Below are positions 28,871 to 38,282 of a DNA stretch of 64,000 nucleotides, piece by piece. Origin of the DNA: Enterobacter asburiae (lineage in GTDB: Bacteria > Pseudomonadota > Gammaproteobacteria > Enterobacterales > Enterobacteriaceae); contig NZ_VRKN01000006.1 in assembly GCF_008080435.1 (NCBI RefSeq), positions 62,001-126,000 on the forward strand. Reading direction: 5' to 3'. Under the pieces are notes generated by a model, which did no database searches, had not been told where the DNA came from, and saw only the letters and a program-made list of their open reading frames with translations. Each line of letters opens with the position of its first letter. Position 1 is the stretch's first letter. A program made the position numbers and the translations under genes.

Positions 28871-31468
28871 TTATACTGCCGTCTGGAAGATAACCCCGTC
28901 AGCCTTCTCGGTATACTGAGAGAGCTGGTCGAAGTTCAGATAGCGATAGGTGTCTACCGCCGTCTTATCAACCTGCGCCACAAAGGTCTGGTACTCTTCC
29001 GGCGTTGGCAGTTTGCCAATCAGCGCCGCAACCGCCGCCAGCTCGGCAGAGGCCAGGAAGACGTTTGCACCGGTACCTAAACGGTTCGGGAAGTTACGGG
29101 TAGAAGTGGAGACCACCGTCGCACCGTCGGCTACGCGCGCCTGGTTGCCCATACACAGGGAACAACCAGGGATTTCGATACGCGCACCGCTCTTACCAAA
29201 CACGCTGTAGTAGCCCTCTTCGGTCAGCTGAGCCGCGTCCATACGGGTTGGCGGTGCCACCCACAGACGGGTTGGCAGCTGGCCTTTGTGGGTATCCAGC
29301 AGTTTACCGGCAGCACGGAAGTGACCGATGTTGGTCATACAGGATCCGATGAACACTTCGTCGATCTTCTCACCCTGAACCTCAGACAGCGGACGCGCGT
29401 CATCCGGATCGTTCGGTGCACAGAGGATTGGCTCTTTGATATCCGCCAGATCGATGTCGATCACCGCCGCGTAGTCTGCGTCAGCATCAGCTTCCAGCAG
29501 CTGCGGGTCGGCCAGCCATTTTTCCATGCCCTGGATACGACGCTCCAGCGTACGACGGTCGCCGTAGCCTTCTGCAATCATCCACTTCAGCAGCACGATG
29601 TTAGAGTTCAGATACTCAATAATCGGCTCTTTGTTCAGCTTGATGGTACAGCCCGCCGCTGAACGCTCAGCAGAGGCATCGGTCAGTTCGAACGCCTGTT
29701 CCACTTTCAGATCCGGCAGACCTTCAATTTCCAGGATACGGCCAGAGAAGATGTTTTTCTTCCCTTTCTTCTCAACGGTCAGCAGGCCTTGCTTAATCGC
29801 ATACAGCGGGATCGCGTGAACCAGGTCACGCAGGGTGATACCCGGCTGCATTTTACCTTTGAAGCGCACCAGCACCGATTCCGGCATATCCAGCGGCATC
29901 ACGCCAGTCGCAGCAGCAAACGCCACCAGACCGGAGCCCGCCGGGAAAGAGATACCGATTGGGAAACGGGTATGGGAGTCACCGCCGGTACCCACGGTAT
30001 CCGGCAGCAGCATGCGGTTCAGCCACGAGTGGATTACGCCGTCACCCGGACGCAGGGAAACACCGCCACGGTTCATGATGAAGTCTGGCAGCGTGTGGTG
30101 CGTGGTCACGTCAACCGGCTTCGGATAGGCCGCCGTGTGGCAGAAGGACTGCATCACCAGGTCAGAAGAGAAGCCCAGGCACGCCAGGTCTTTCAGTTCG
30201 TCACGGGTCATTGGGCCAGTGGTGTCCTGAGAGCCCACGGAGGTCATTTTCGGCTCGCAGTACGCACCCGGACGAACGCCGGCTACGCCGCATGCGCGAC
30301 CCACCATTTTCTGCGCCAGAGAGTAACCACGGTTGCTCTCCGCCACATCTTTCGCCTGACGGAATACGTCTGAGTGCGGCAGACCGAGCGCTTCACGTGC
30401 TTTGGTGGTCAGGCCACGGCCGATGATCAGCGGGATACGGCCACCGGCACGCACTTCGTCGATCAGCACGTCGGTTTTCAGCTCAAAGCTTGCCAGCAGT
30501 TCGTTGGTTTCGTGGTTACGCACTTCGCCTTTGAACGGATAGACGTCAATCACGTCGCCCATGTTCAGGTTGTTCACGTCAACTTCGATTGGCAGTGCGC
30601 CCGCATCTTCCATGGTGTTGAAGAAGATCGGCGCAATTTTGCCGCCCAGGACCAGGCCGCCGCCGCGTTTGTTCGGCACATGAGGGATGTCGTCACCCAT
30701 GAACCACAGCACGGAGTTGGTGGCGGACTTACGGGAAGAACCGGTACCCACAACGTCACCCACGTAGGCCAGCGGGAAACCTTTCTCCTGCAGGGCTTCG
30801 ATCTGTTTGATCGGGCCGACGCTGCCCGGCTGATCCGGCTCGATACCTTCACGGGCGTTTTTCAGCATCGCCAGGGCGTGCAGAGGGATATCCGGGCGAG
30901 ACCACGCGTCCGGTGCCGGAGAGAGGTCATCGGTGTTGGTTTCACCGGTCACTTTAAAGACGGTAACGGTGATTTTTTCAGCCAGAGCAGGACGGTTCAG
31001 GAACCATTCGGCATCAGCCCAGGACTGCATCACCTGCTTCGCATAGACGTTGCCTGCTTTGGCTTTTTCTTCTACATCGTAGAAATTATCGAACATCAGC
31101 AGCGTGGAAGAGAGCGCTTTAGCGGCAATCGGTGCCAGCTTGTCGTTATCCAGCGCGTCAATCAGCGGATGAATGTTGTAACCACCCTGCATGGTGCCGA
31201 GCAGTTCAATGGCTTTTTCAGGAGTAACCAGTGGGGAGGTGGCTTCGCCTTTGGCGATAGCAGCAAGGAATCCGGCTTTTACGTAGGCAGCTTCATCTAC
31301 GCCAGGCGGTACGCGGTTGATCAGCAGATCTAACAGGAATTCTTCTTCGCCCTTAGGCGGGTTCTTCAGCAGCTCGACGAGCGCGGCCATTTGGGTTGCA
31401 TCTAAAGGTTTGGGTACAATTCCCTCGGCGGCACGTTCTGCTACGTGCTTACGGTATTCTTCTAGCAC
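28871..31468 (-). CDS. acnB: Aconitate hydratase B
   Basis: Main TCA-cycle aconitase, citrate to isocitrate, with a 4Fe-4S cluster; the apo-enzyme also binds mRNA. The 865-residue protein has the AcnB order of HEAT-like N-terminal domain, swivel domain, then catalytic domains. Cluster cysteines are visible in [12 protein letters not shown] and [10 protein letters not shown]. Substrate-site stretches [11 protein letters not shown] and NFPNRLGTG are intact. GTG at 31468 with GAGGAG upstream gives [13 protein letters not shown]; an ATG nine codons earlier is not conserved. A matching promoter leaves a leader of about 93 nt. Confidence 0.96.
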   Translation of the reverse strand: MLEEYRKHVAERAAEGIVPKPLDATQMAALVELLKNPPKGEEEFLLDLLINRVPPGVDEAAYVKAGFLAAIAKGEATSPLVTPEKAIELLGTMQGGYNIHPLIDALDNDKLAPIAAKALSSTLLMFDNFYDVEEKAKAGNVYAKQVMQSWADAEWFLNRPALAEKITVTVFKVTGETNTDDLSPAPDAWSRPDIPLHALAMLKNAREGIEPDQPGSVGPIKQIEALQEKGFPLAYVGDVVGTGSSRKSATNSVLWFMGDDIPHVPNKRGGGLVLGGKIAPIFFNTMEDAGALPIEVDVNNLNMGDVIDVYPFKGEVRNHETNELLASFELKTDVLIDEVRAGGRIPLIIGRGLTTKAREALGLPHSDVFRQAKDVAESNRGYSLAQKMVGRACGVAGVRPGAYCEPKMTSVGSQDTTGPMTRDELKDLACLGFSSDLVMQSFCHTAAYPKPVDVTTHHTLPDFIMNRGGVSLRPGDGVIHSWLNRMLLPDTVGTGGDSHTRFPIGISFPAGSGLVAFAAATGVMPLDMPESVLVRFKGKMQPGITLRDLVHAIPLYAIKQGLLTVEKKGKKNIFSGRILEIEGLPDLKVEQAFELTDASAERSAAGCTIKLNKEPIIEYLNSNIVLLKWMIAEGYGDRRTLERRIQGMEKWLADPQLLEADADADYAAVIDIDLADIKEPILCAPNDPDDARPLSEVQGEKIDEVFIGSCMTNIGHFRAAGKLLDTHKGQLPTRLWVAPPTRMDAAQLTEEGYYSVFGKSGARIEIPGCSLCMGNQARVADGATVVSTSTRNFPNRLGTGANVFLASAELAAVAALIGKLPTPEEYQTFVAQVDKTAVDTYRYLNFDQLSQYTEKADGVIFQTAV

Positions 31469-31568
31469 GACGGTTCTCCTCGCTCTCATTGTCATATGCG
31501 GCGGGCGTTCTCTTCACGCTCCTGTGAGACAGCAGTTTGTAGGGTAAATGCCCGATACCGCGTCGGGC

Positions 31569-31597
31569 AGCATAGCAGGATTTCTACACAGTGTTAA
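31569..31597 (-). promoter_or_regulatory. Sigma-70 promoter of acnB
   Basis: On the minus strand -35 TTAACA (31592-31597) and -10 TATGCT (31569-31574) are exactly 17 bp apart. Transcription would start near 31562, leaving about 93 untranslated bases before the GTG. Confidence 0.65.
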
Positions 31598-31680
31598 TCC
31601 GTTTACAAAAAAGCAACATTAAAAAATTTGCTGAATCGTTAAGCATGGTGTAGCGGGGAGACGAGACGAATTTTAGGGAC

Positions 31681-31703
31681 AAAAAAACCGCCTGGTAGCG
31701 GTT
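31681..31703 (-). terminator. Rho-independent terminator of a short minus-strand transcript
   Basis: On the minus strand AACCGC, loop TACCAG and GCGGTT are followed by a run of T. It lies about 85 bp upstream of the acnB -35, so it ends a separate transcript that comes from the 31.7-32.0 kb region. No annotated gene explains it. Confidence 0.75.
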
Positions 31704-31765
31704 TATTTGTTGCCTTGCGGTGGTAGCACACCGGGCCGGCAGATTTGCGGCAATACACTCGACAT
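31703..31765 (-). CDS. Candidate 20-residue peptide ORF
   Basis: Reads MSSVLPQICRPGVLPPQGNK and stops where the terminator stem begins. A good ribosome site, CAGGAG, lies seven bases before the ATG. The strong site and terminator suggest a small expressed RNA with a peptide, or a regulatory RNA. I recognise no family, and conservation could not be tested. Confidence 0.35.
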   Translation of the reverse strand: MSSVLPQICRPGVLPPQGNK

Positions 31766-32039
31766 GAATAATGCTCCTGAGTAAGAAAATCTGCAAGTAC
31801 CTGTTTGGTGTTTACGAGTCGCCATCCAGTTTCGAATGAAAAAGGATGTAACTGCATTTCCACTCTTCTCAGTCTGTAGCAACTGTAATACTGTTGCTCC
31901 CGGCCTGCTTCGCTGGCGTAGCAACCAGTCACCGGGCCCGGGAGCAGTTCCGTAACCTACGCGGCAATACACTTATTTGCCTGGTTCTGCCTTTCCCGGT
32001 GGAGAATGAACCCGCGTAGCCTGTACAGGAACGCACGCA
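31766..32039. other. Gene-free stretch with two-block direct repeat
   Basis: No convincing protein gene. CACCGGGCC followed by GCGGCAATACACT occurs twice: 31729-31737 with 31747-31759 (inside the small peptide ORF), and 31930-31938 with 31961-31973. Local arms GTTGCTAC and GGAGCAAC (31890-31925) could fold on the minus strand. It may be the origin of the two short divergent transcripts. Confidence 0.45.
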
Positions 32040-32156
32040 ATGGAGATGCGAATCACTGCGCTGATCGTTGTGACCGGTTTACTGCTTACCGCGCTGCACG
32101 GTGGCTGGAACATATCCGACATCACGGTGCTGTTTGTCGTCAACCTCGGCAACTAG
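32040..32156 (+). CDS. Candidate 38-residue membrane peptide
   Basis: Starts MEMRITALIVVTGLLLTALH and ends VVNLGN. Residues 5-19 form one hydrophobic stretch after a single arginine, like small inner-membrane proteins or type I toxins. AGGA is nine bases before the ATG, and an 8-bp hairpin follows 5 bases after the stop. Of 38 residues 16 are I, L or V, so a branched-chain leader peptide is another reading. I know no named family that fits. Confidence 0.4.
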   Translation: MEMRITALIVVTGLLLTALHGGWNISDITVLFVVNLGN

Positions 32157-32161
32157 CTGCT

Positions 32162-32181
32162 GGCCGCTCGCAAGAGCGGCC
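32162..32181 (+). terminator. Hairpin after the 38-residue ORF
   Basis: Perfect 8-bp stem GGCCGCTC/GAGCGGCC closed by GCAA, a stable tetraloop, followed by TTCTGAATT. The T tract is weak. It separates the small ORF from the yacH promoter. Confidence 0.6.
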
Positions 32182-32214
32182 TTCTGAATTCCCTGCGGTT
32201 TTTCCCGCATCGCA

Positions 32215-32220
32215 TATAAT
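32215..32220 (+). promoter_or_regulatory. Likely -10 box of the yacH operon
   Basis: A perfect TATAAT; no good -35 at 16-18 bp, so an activator may be needed. It would leave a leader of about 135 nt that contains the inverted repeat TCCGGACGTCCCGGA (32247-32261). Confidence 0.4.
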
Positions 32221-32361
32221 TGTGTAATAAATACTCACACTCTTTATCCGGACGTCCCGGACGCTTCCCAATAAAAGTCAAAACAGTAAAAGACGGGTGA
32301 ATAATACTCACGCCAACCGTAACGCCTCACGGCACAGCGCTTGTCTCGTTGGAGTCATTTT

Positions 32362-33918
32362 ATGAAGTTGCCCTTTAAGCCACATCTGCTCGTCCTTCTG
32401 TGCAGTGCCGGGCTGTTTGCCGCCTCAGGCGTCATGTTTGTCAAAAGCCGCGCCACGGAGCCCGCTGCGCTGGCACCCGTCGCACAACAACCAGCTGCAC
32501 CAGCGCCTGCCGCAGCCCAGCCCGCCCCTGTTGTCGCGCCAACCTACACTGCCGCGCAAATCGATCAATGGGTTGCTCCCATCGCGCTCTACCCGGATGC
32601 CCTGCTGTCGCAAATTTTAATGGCGTCGACCTATCCGGCCAACGTGATCCAGGCGGCGCAGTGGTCCAAAGACAACCCTAAAATGGAAGGAGACGCCGCG
32701 ATTCAGGCCGTTGCCAGCCAGCCCTGGGATCCCAGCGTAAAATCGCTGGTCGCGTTTCCTCAGCTTATGTCCCTGATGGGTGAAAACCCGCCGTGGGTAC
32801 AAAATCTGGGTGATGCGTTTCTCGCGCAACCGAAAGACGTGATGGATTCCGTTCAGCGCCTGCGCGCGCTGGCACAGAAGACAGGCGCTTTACAATCCAC
32901 ACCTCAGCAGACGGTCACCACCGTGACAAAACCGGCGCCAGCGAAAACCAGCACCACCGAGGCAACAACAGCGGCGACGTCCGCGCCCGCCCCAACGGTA
33001 ATCAAAATTGAATCTGCCGACCCGCAGGTTGTTTACGTCCCCACCTATAACCCCAATACGGTTTACGGCACCTGGCCAAACACCGCCTATCCGCCCACCT
33101 ATCTCCCACCGACACCCGGGGAGCAGTTTGGCAACAGTTTCGTAAACGGTTTAGGCTTCAGCCTGGGCGTCGCCACAACCTATGCCATCTTCAGTAACAT
33201 CGACTGGGATGATGACGATGACTGGGATCATCACCATGACGACTGGGATAATCACGGTGGCTACAATCGCAACGGTGATAACAACATCAATATCAACGTT
33301 GAGAACTTCAATAAAATCAGCGGACAGCGTCTGACGGACGCCAACCGCACCTGGCAGCACAACCCGGCCTATCGGGAAGGTGTGCCCTATCCGACTAACC
33401 AGCTCAACACTCGCTTCCACTCCACCAACTCGGCTACAGGGCTCAGTTCAACGCAGCAAAAACCGGTTAACCGCGATAGCCAGCGTCAGGCCGCTCTGAG
33501 CCAGATGGAGAAATCCACGGGCAAAACCTTCCCGCAAACGGCGCGCACCGGAACGAAAGATGTGCAGCGTCAGGCCTCAAATGAACAGCTGAAGCAGATT
33601 TCGCAGCGCAATAACTACCGTGGCTACGACACCAAACCGCAGACGGTGAAGCGGAGCACCACGCAGCAGCGAGAAAATCGCCAGACCACTGCGCAGAGAC
33701 AAGAGAAACGCGTTTCGCAGCCCGCACAACAACGCCCTCTCCAGCAGCGAAACAGTCAGCCCCGGGCCAATGCGCTGAGTGGCAACGACAGCCGCTCCGC
33801 AAACTGGCAGGCGCAGCAGCAGCGCGGTGCGCAAAGCAGACAACTCGCTGCTCGCCAGCAGCAGCCACGTCAGGCGTCTGGTGGACGTGCTGAACGCCGT
33901 GAAATTCGACATCGCTAA
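32362..33918 (+). CDS. yacH: Secreted DUF3300 protein, YacH-like
   Basis: Function unknown. The 518-residue protein has a signal or anchor sequence (HLLVLLCSAGLFAASGVMF), an Ala/Pro-rich linker to about residue 55, and a DUF3300 domain with IDQWVAPIALYPDALLSQIL and PQVVYVPTYNP. A short Asp/His/Trp cluster follows (residues 281-298, with WDDDDDWDHHHDDWDNH). The last 200 residues are Gln/Arg/Asn-rich and basic, probably disordered. It occupies the yacH position and orientation of E. coli but is shorter and paired with a DUF2950 gene. ATG at 32362 follows TTGGAG. The cluster may bind metal; that is inference. Confidence 0.85.
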   Translation: MKLPFKPHLLVLLCSAGLFAASGVMFVKSRATEPAALAPVAQQPAAPAPAAAQPAPVVAPTYTAAQIDQWVAPIALYPDALLSQILMASTYPANVIQAAQWSKDNPKMEGDAAIQAVASQPWDPSVKSLVAFPQLMSLMGENPPWVQNLGDAFLAQPKDVMDSVQRLRALAQKTGALQSTPQQTVTTVTKPAPAKTSTTEATTAATSAPAPTVIKIESADPQVVYVPTYNPNTVYGTWPNTAYPPTYLPPTPGEQFGNSFVNGLGFSLGVATTYAIFSNIDWDDDDDWDHHHDDWDNHGGYNRNGDNNININVENFNKISGQRLTDANRTWQHNPAYREGVPYPTNQLNTRFHSTNSATGLSSTQQKPVNRDSQRQAALSQMEKSTGKTFPQTARTGTKDVQRQASNEQLKQISQRNNYRGYDTKPQTVKRSTTQQRENRQTTAQRQEKRVSQPAQQRPLQQRNSQPRANALSGNDSRSANWQAQQQRGAQSRQLAARQQQPRQASGGRAERREIRHR

Positions 33919-33928
33919 GGGAACCGAC

Positions 33929-34720
33929 ATGAAAAGTAAACTACTCAGTGGAATGGTGTTGTTCATGCTTTCGGCCTCAGTGATGGCGCAGCAGTCCTTT
34001 AGCACACCCGATCAGGCAACCGATGCGCTGACCAAAGCCATTAGTGAGCAAAATGAGAGCGCGATGACCAACCTGCTAGGAGAGAACTGGCGCGATTTTC
34101 TGCCCCCTGAAGGCGTTGATCCGGATGCTGTCGATCGCTTCCTGCGCGACTGGAACGTCCGTCATAACACGGTTGTCGAAGGGGATACGGCGCATCTGGT
34201 TGTCGGAGACAGCGGCTGGCAGCTTCCCATCCCGGTGATCAAAACCACTGCAGGCTGGCAGTTCGATATTAAAGAAGGGGCTGAAGAGATCCTGACTCGC
34301 GAAATTGGGCGTAACGAGCTCGCCGCCATTGAAGCCTTACATGCCTATGTTGATGCGCAGCAAAGCTATTTTGCGATGAACCAGAAATACGCGCAGAAGA
34401 TTGTCAGCTCGAAAGGGAAAAAAGACGGTTTGTACTGGCCAGCCTCACCCGGTGAAGCGCCCAGCCCGCTCGGACCGGCATTTAGCCCGAAAGAGCCGGG
34501 TACCGGCTATCATGGCTATCGCTTTCGAGTTCTGCCGGATAATAACGGTTTCGCGATGGTTGCCTGGCCGGTCAGCTATGGTCAGACGGGCGTAATGAGC
34601 TTTGTGATAAACCAGGACGACAAGGTGTACCAGTCCGATCTCGGCGGCGATTCAGAGCAGAAAGCCCGGGCACTGACCGCCTATAGCCCTGATAAAACCT
34701 GGCAGCCAGTGACACCCTAA
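33929..34720 (+). CDS. Secreted DUF2950 protein
   Basis: A 263-residue protein of unknown function with a clear signal peptide (KSKLLSGMVLFMLSASVMA, then QQ). The mature part shows STPDQATDALTKAI, WQFDIKEGAEEILTREIGRNE, the tyrosine-rich AYVDAQQSYF and GTGYHGYRFRVL, features of DUF2950. It begins 10 bp after the DUF3300 stop behind AAGGGAA, so the two are one operon and probably act together in the periplasm. K-12 has no gene here between yacH and lpd. It converges on lpd through a shared terminator. Confidence 0.88.
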   Translation: MKSKLLSGMVLFMLSASVMAQQSFSTPDQATDALTKAISEQNESAMTNLLGENWRDFLPPEGVDPDAVDRFLRDWNVRHNTVVEGDTAHLVVGDSGWQLPIPVIKTTAGWQFDIKEGAEEILTREIGRNELAAIEALHAYVDAQQSYFAMNQKYAQKIVSSKGKKDGLYWPASPGEAPSPLGPAFSPKEPGTGYHGYRFRVLPDNNGFAMVAWPVSYGQTGVMSFVINQDDKVYQSDLGGDSEQKARALTAYSPDKTWQPVTP

Positions 34721-34731
34721 ACGCAGCGCAT

Positions 34732-34759
34732 AAAAAAAGCGGCCAGAGGCCGCTTTTTT
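34732..34759. terminator. Bidirectional terminator between DUF2950 gene and lpd
   Basis: GCGGCC, loop AGA, GGCCGC, flanked by seven A residues on the left and six T on the right, so it works in both directions for the convergent genes. Confidence 0.9.
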
Positions 34760-34772
34760 CATCGGAAGAAAC

Positions 34773-36197
34773 TTATTTCTTCTTCGCTTTCGCGTTTGGC
34801 AGGTCAGTGATGCTACCTTCGAACACTTCTGCCGCCAGGCCCACGGACTCGTGCAGAGTCGGGTGAGCGTGGATGGTCAGCGCGATATCTTCAGCGTCAC
34901 AGCCCATTTCGATAGCCAGACCGATTTCACCCAGCAGCTCGCCGCCGTTGGTACCGACAATCGCACCACCGATCACGCGGTGAGTCTCTTTGTCGAAGAT
35001 CAGTTTGGTCATACCGTCTGCGCAGTCGGACGCGATAGCACGGCCAGAAGCAGCCCACGGGAAGGTGGCAGTTTCGTAGCTGATGCCTTTCTCTTTCGCT
35101 TCTTTCTCAGTCAGACCCACCCATGCAACTTCTGGCTCGGTGTACGCGATAGATGGGATGACTTTCGGATCGAAGTAGTGCTTCATGCCGGCGATAACTT
35201 CAGCGGCAACGTGACCTTCGTGAACACCTTTGTGTGCCAGCATTGGCTGACCGACGATATCGCCGATAGCAAAGATGTGCGGTACGTTAGTGCGCAGCTG
35301 TTTGTCAACGCGGATAAAGCCACGGTCGTCCACTTCCACGCCAGCTTTGCCCGCGTCGAGGTTTTTACCGTTCGGCACACGACCGATAGCCACCAGCACG
35401 GCGTCATAACGCTGTGGTTCGGATGGGGCTTTTTTGCCTTCCATGGAAACGTAAATACCGTCTTCTTTCGCTTCAACGGCAGTCACTTTGGTTTCCAGCA
35501 TCAGGTTGAATTTCTTGCTGATGCGTTTGGTGAAGACTTTAACGATGTCTTTGTCGGCAGCCGGGATAACCTGGTCAAACATTTCAACCACGTCGATCTC
35601 TGAACCCAGCGCATGGTACACGGTACCCATTTCCAGACCGATGATACCGCCGCCCATGACCAGCAGACGCTTAGGAACGGTTTTCAGCTCCAGAGCATCG
35701 GTGGAATCCCACACGCGTGGATCTTCATGCGGAATGAATGGCAGTTCGATTGGGCGAGAGCCTGCCGCGATGATCGCGTTGTCGAAGTTGATCACGGTTT
35801 TGCCGTTTTCGCCTTCCACTTCCAGGGTGTTCGCACCGGTGAATTTACCCAGACCGTTTACCACTTTCACTTTACGGCCTTTGGCCATACCCGCCAGACC
35901 GCCGGTCAGCTGAGTGATAACTTTCTCTTTCCAGGTACGAATTTTGTCGATATCGGTTTTCGGCTCGCCGAAGACGATACCGTGTTCAGCCAGCGCTTTG
36001 GCTTCTTCGATAACTTTCGCTACGTGCAGCAGCGCTTTAGAAGGGATACAGCCGACGTTCAGACAAACACCGCCGAGGGTGCTGTAACGTTCTACGATGA
36101 CGGTTTCCAGACCTAAATCCGCGGCGCGGAATGCTGCGGAGTAACCTGCCGGGCCTGCCCCAAGTACTACGACCTGAGTTTTGATTTCTGTGCTCAT
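34773..36197 (-). CDS. lpd: Dihydrolipoamide dehydrogenase (E3)
   Basis: Reoxidises lipoamide for the pyruvate and 2-oxoglutarate dehydrogenases and the glycine cleavage system. The 474-residue flavoprotein shows the FAD motif VVVLGAGPAGYSAAFRAADLG, the redox disulfide Cys45/Cys50 in GGVCLNVGCIPSK, the NAD motif MGGGIIGLEMG, and the C-terminal HAHPTLHESV with the catalytic histidine. Two ATG codons adjoin at the start; the second has better spacing from AGAGG. A terminator lies between aceF and lpd, so lpd probably also has its own promoter, as in E. coli. Confidence 0.97.
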   Translation of the reverse strand: MSTEIKTQVVVLGAGPAGYSAAFRAADLGLETVIVERYSTLGGVCLNVGCIPSKALLHVAKVIEEAKALAEHGIVFGEPKTDIDKIRTWKEKVITQLTGGLAGMAKGRKVKVVNGLGKFTGANTLEVEGENGKTVINFDNAIIAAGSRPIELPFIPHEDPRVWDSTDALELKTVPKRLLVMGGGIIGLEMGTVYHALGSEIDVVEMFDQVIPAADKDIVKVFTKRISKKFNLMLETKVTAVEAKEDGIYVSMEGKKAPSEPQRYDAVLVAIGRVPNGKNLDAGKAGVEVDDRGFIRVDKQLRTNVPHIFAIGDIVGQPMLAHKGVHEGHVAAEVIAGMKHYFDPKVIPSIAYTEPEVAWVGLTEKEAKEKGISYETATFPWAASGRAIASDCADGMTKLIFDKETHRVIGGAIVGTNGGELLGEIGLAIEMGCDAEDIALTIHAHPTLHESVGLAAEVFEGSITDLPNAKAKKK

Positions 36198-36341
36198 CAT
36201 GACCTCTTAATTTATACCCGTCGTCCACCGGGTCGTTCTATCCGCCCGCAGTTTACAAAATTGTTAACAATTTTGAAACAACAAACAGCTCACGAATTGT
36301 CGCTTTCGCCAATAACCTCACAAACCCCATGAGATTATCAG

Positions 36342-36370
36342 AAAAAAGCCGGCCGATTGGCCGGCTTTTC
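36342..36370 (-). terminator. Terminator after aceF
   Basis: On the minus strand GCCGGCC, loop AATC, GGCCGGC followed by TTTTTTC, directly after the aceF stop. It separates pdhR-aceE-aceF from lpd, with some read-through expected. Confidence 0.85.
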
Positions 36371-36372
36371 GA

Positions 36373-38268
36373 TTACATCACCAGGCGGCGAATGTCGCTC
36401 AGGGTGTTGTTGATGATGGTGATGAAGCGCGCACCATCAGCACCGTCGATCACGCGGTGGTCGAAGGACAGAGAGATTGGCATCATCAGACGCGGCACGA
36501 ACTCTTTGCCGTTCCACACCGGCTCCATCGCGGACTTGGACACACCGAGGATAGCCACTTCCGGCGCATTAACAATCGGCGCGAAGTGGGTAGTACCCAG
36601 GCCGCCGATGCTGGAGATAGTGAAGCAGCCGCCCTGCATTTCGCCGGCAGTCAGCTTACCATCACGCGCTTTTTTGGAGATCACGGTCAGTTCACGGGAC
36701 AGCTCAGTGATGCTCTTCTTGTTCACGTCTTTGAAGACCGGAACAACCAGACCATTTGGCGTATCAACCGCAACACCGATGTTGATGTATTTCTTCAGCG
36801 TCAGCTTCTGGCCGTCTTCGGACAGGGAGCTGTTGAAGCGTGGCATCTGCTCAAGGGCAGCGGCAACGGCTTTCATGATGAAGACCACTGGGGTGAATTT
36901 CACGTCCAGTTTGCGCTTCTCAGCTTCGGCATTCTGCTGTTTACGGAACGCTTCCAGATCGGTGATATCGGTTTTGTCGAAGTGCGTAACGTGCGGGATC
37001 ATCACCCAGTTACGGCTCAGGTTAGCGCCAGAGATTTTCTGGATGCGACCCAGCTCAACTTCTTCGATTTCGCCGAACTTGCTGAAGTCCACTTTCGGCC
37101 ATGGCAGCATGCCCGGGATACCGCCGCCAGCGGCTGCAGCTGGTGCAGCTTCGGCGCGTTTCACCGCGTCTTTCACGTAGGTCTGAACGTCTTCGCGCAG
37201 GATACGACCCTTACGGCCCGTTCCTTTCACTTTCGCCAGGTTCACACCGAATTCGCGCGCCAGGCGACGAATCAGCGGGGTCGCGTGGACGTAAGCATCG
37301 TTTTCAGCGAACTCAGATTTTTCTGCTTTAGCAGCAGGAGCCGCAGCAGGTTTAGCAGCCTGAGCCGGTGCAGCAGCCGGTGCTGGAGCAGCCGCGGCAG
37401 CCGGAGCTGCGGCAGGCGCAGCGCCTTCCACTTCGAAGACCATGATCAGAGAACCGGTAGACACTTTGTCGCCGGTGCTGATTTTGATCTCTTTAACGGT
37501 ACCCGCGAACGGCGCAGGGACTTCCATAGAAGCCTTGTCGCCTTCAACGGTGATCAGTGACTGTTCAGCGGCAACTTTGTCGCCCACTTTCACCATCACT
37601 TCGGTCACTTCAACTTCGTCACCGCCGATATCCGGTACGTTAACGTCTTTCGCGCCGCCAGCAGCTGCTGGTGCAGCAGCCGGAGCCGGAGCAGCGGCCT
37701 GTGCTGGCGCGGCGGCGCCTTCTGCACCCGCCACTTCGAAGACCATAATCAGCGACCCGGTCGACACTTTGTCGCCGGTGTTGATCTTGATCTCTTTAAC
37801 GGTACCGGCGAACGGAGCTGGCACTTCCATAGAGGCTTTGTCGCCTTCTACGGTGATCAGTGACTGCTCGGCCGCAACGGTGTCGCCCACTTTCACCAGG
37901 ATTTCAGTGACTTCAACTTCGTCACCGCCGATGTCAGGCACGTTGACTTCTTTCGCGCTCGCGGCAGCTGCTGGAGCAGCGGCGGCCGGAGCGGCTTTCT
38001 TCTCTTCCTGCGCAGGTGCAGCTGCTGCTGCACCGTCGGCGGAATCGAAAATCATGATCAGTTTGCCAGTCTCGGTTTTATCGCCAACAGAGACTTTGAT
38101 CTCTTTAACGATGCCAGCCTGAGGAGACGGGACTTCCATAGAGGCTTTGTCGCCTTCTACGGTGATCAGCGACTGTTCAGCTTCAACTTTGTCGCCAACT
38201 TTGACCAGGATCTCGGTGATTTCAACTTCATCAGCCCCGATGTCCGGTACATTGATTTCGATAGCCAT
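36373..38268 (-). CDS. aceF: Pyruvate dehydrogenase E2, dihydrolipoamide acetyltransferase
   Basis: Core of the pyruvate dehydrogenase complex. The 631-residue protein has three N-terminal lipoyl domains, each with the lysine in [10 protein letters not shown], joined by long Ala/Pro linkers. A peripheral subunit-binding domain ([18 protein letters not shown]) follows, then the catalytic domain with [16 protein letters not shown], which holds the active histidine and aspartate. Length equals E. coli plus one residue. The start is 14 bp after the aceE stop. Confidence 0.97.
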   Translation of the reverse strand: MAIEINVPDIGADEVEITEILVKVGDKVEAEQSLITVEGDKASMEVPSPQAGIVKEIKVSVGDKTETGKLIMIFDSADGAAAAAPAQEEKKAAPAAAAPAAAASAKEVNVPDIGGDEVEVTEILVKVGDTVAAEQSLITVEGDKASMEVPAPFAGTVKEIKINTGDKVSTGSLIMVFEVAGAEGAAAPAQAAAPAPAAAPAAAGGAKDVNVPDIGGDEVEVTEVMVKVGDKVAAEQSLITVEGDKASMEVPAPFAGTVKEIKISTGDKVSTGSLIMVFEVEGAAPAAAPAAAAAPAPAAAPAQAAKPAAAPAAKAEKSEFAENDAYVHATPLIRRLAREFGVNLAKVKGTGRKGRILREDVQTYVKDAVKRAEAAPAAAAGGGIPGMLPWPKVDFSKFGEIEEVELGRIQKISGANLSRNWVMIPHVTHFDKTDITDLEAFRKQQNAEAEKRKLDVKFTPVVFIMKAVAAALEQMPRFNSSLSEDGQKLTLKKYINIGVAVDTPNGLVVPVFKDVNKKSITELSRELTVISKKARDGKLTAGEMQGGCFTISSIGGLGTTHFAPIVNAPEVAILGVSKSAMEPVWNGKEFVPRLMMPISLSFDHRVIDGADGARFITIINNTLSDIRRLVM

Positions 38269-38282
38269 TATTCTTTTACCTC

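Noticed and set aside
31639..31972. Longer minus-strand frames of 89 and 97 codons across the small-gene region
   Set aside because: They lack ribosome sites and overlap the terminator or each other; only the 20-codon ORF has good translation signals.
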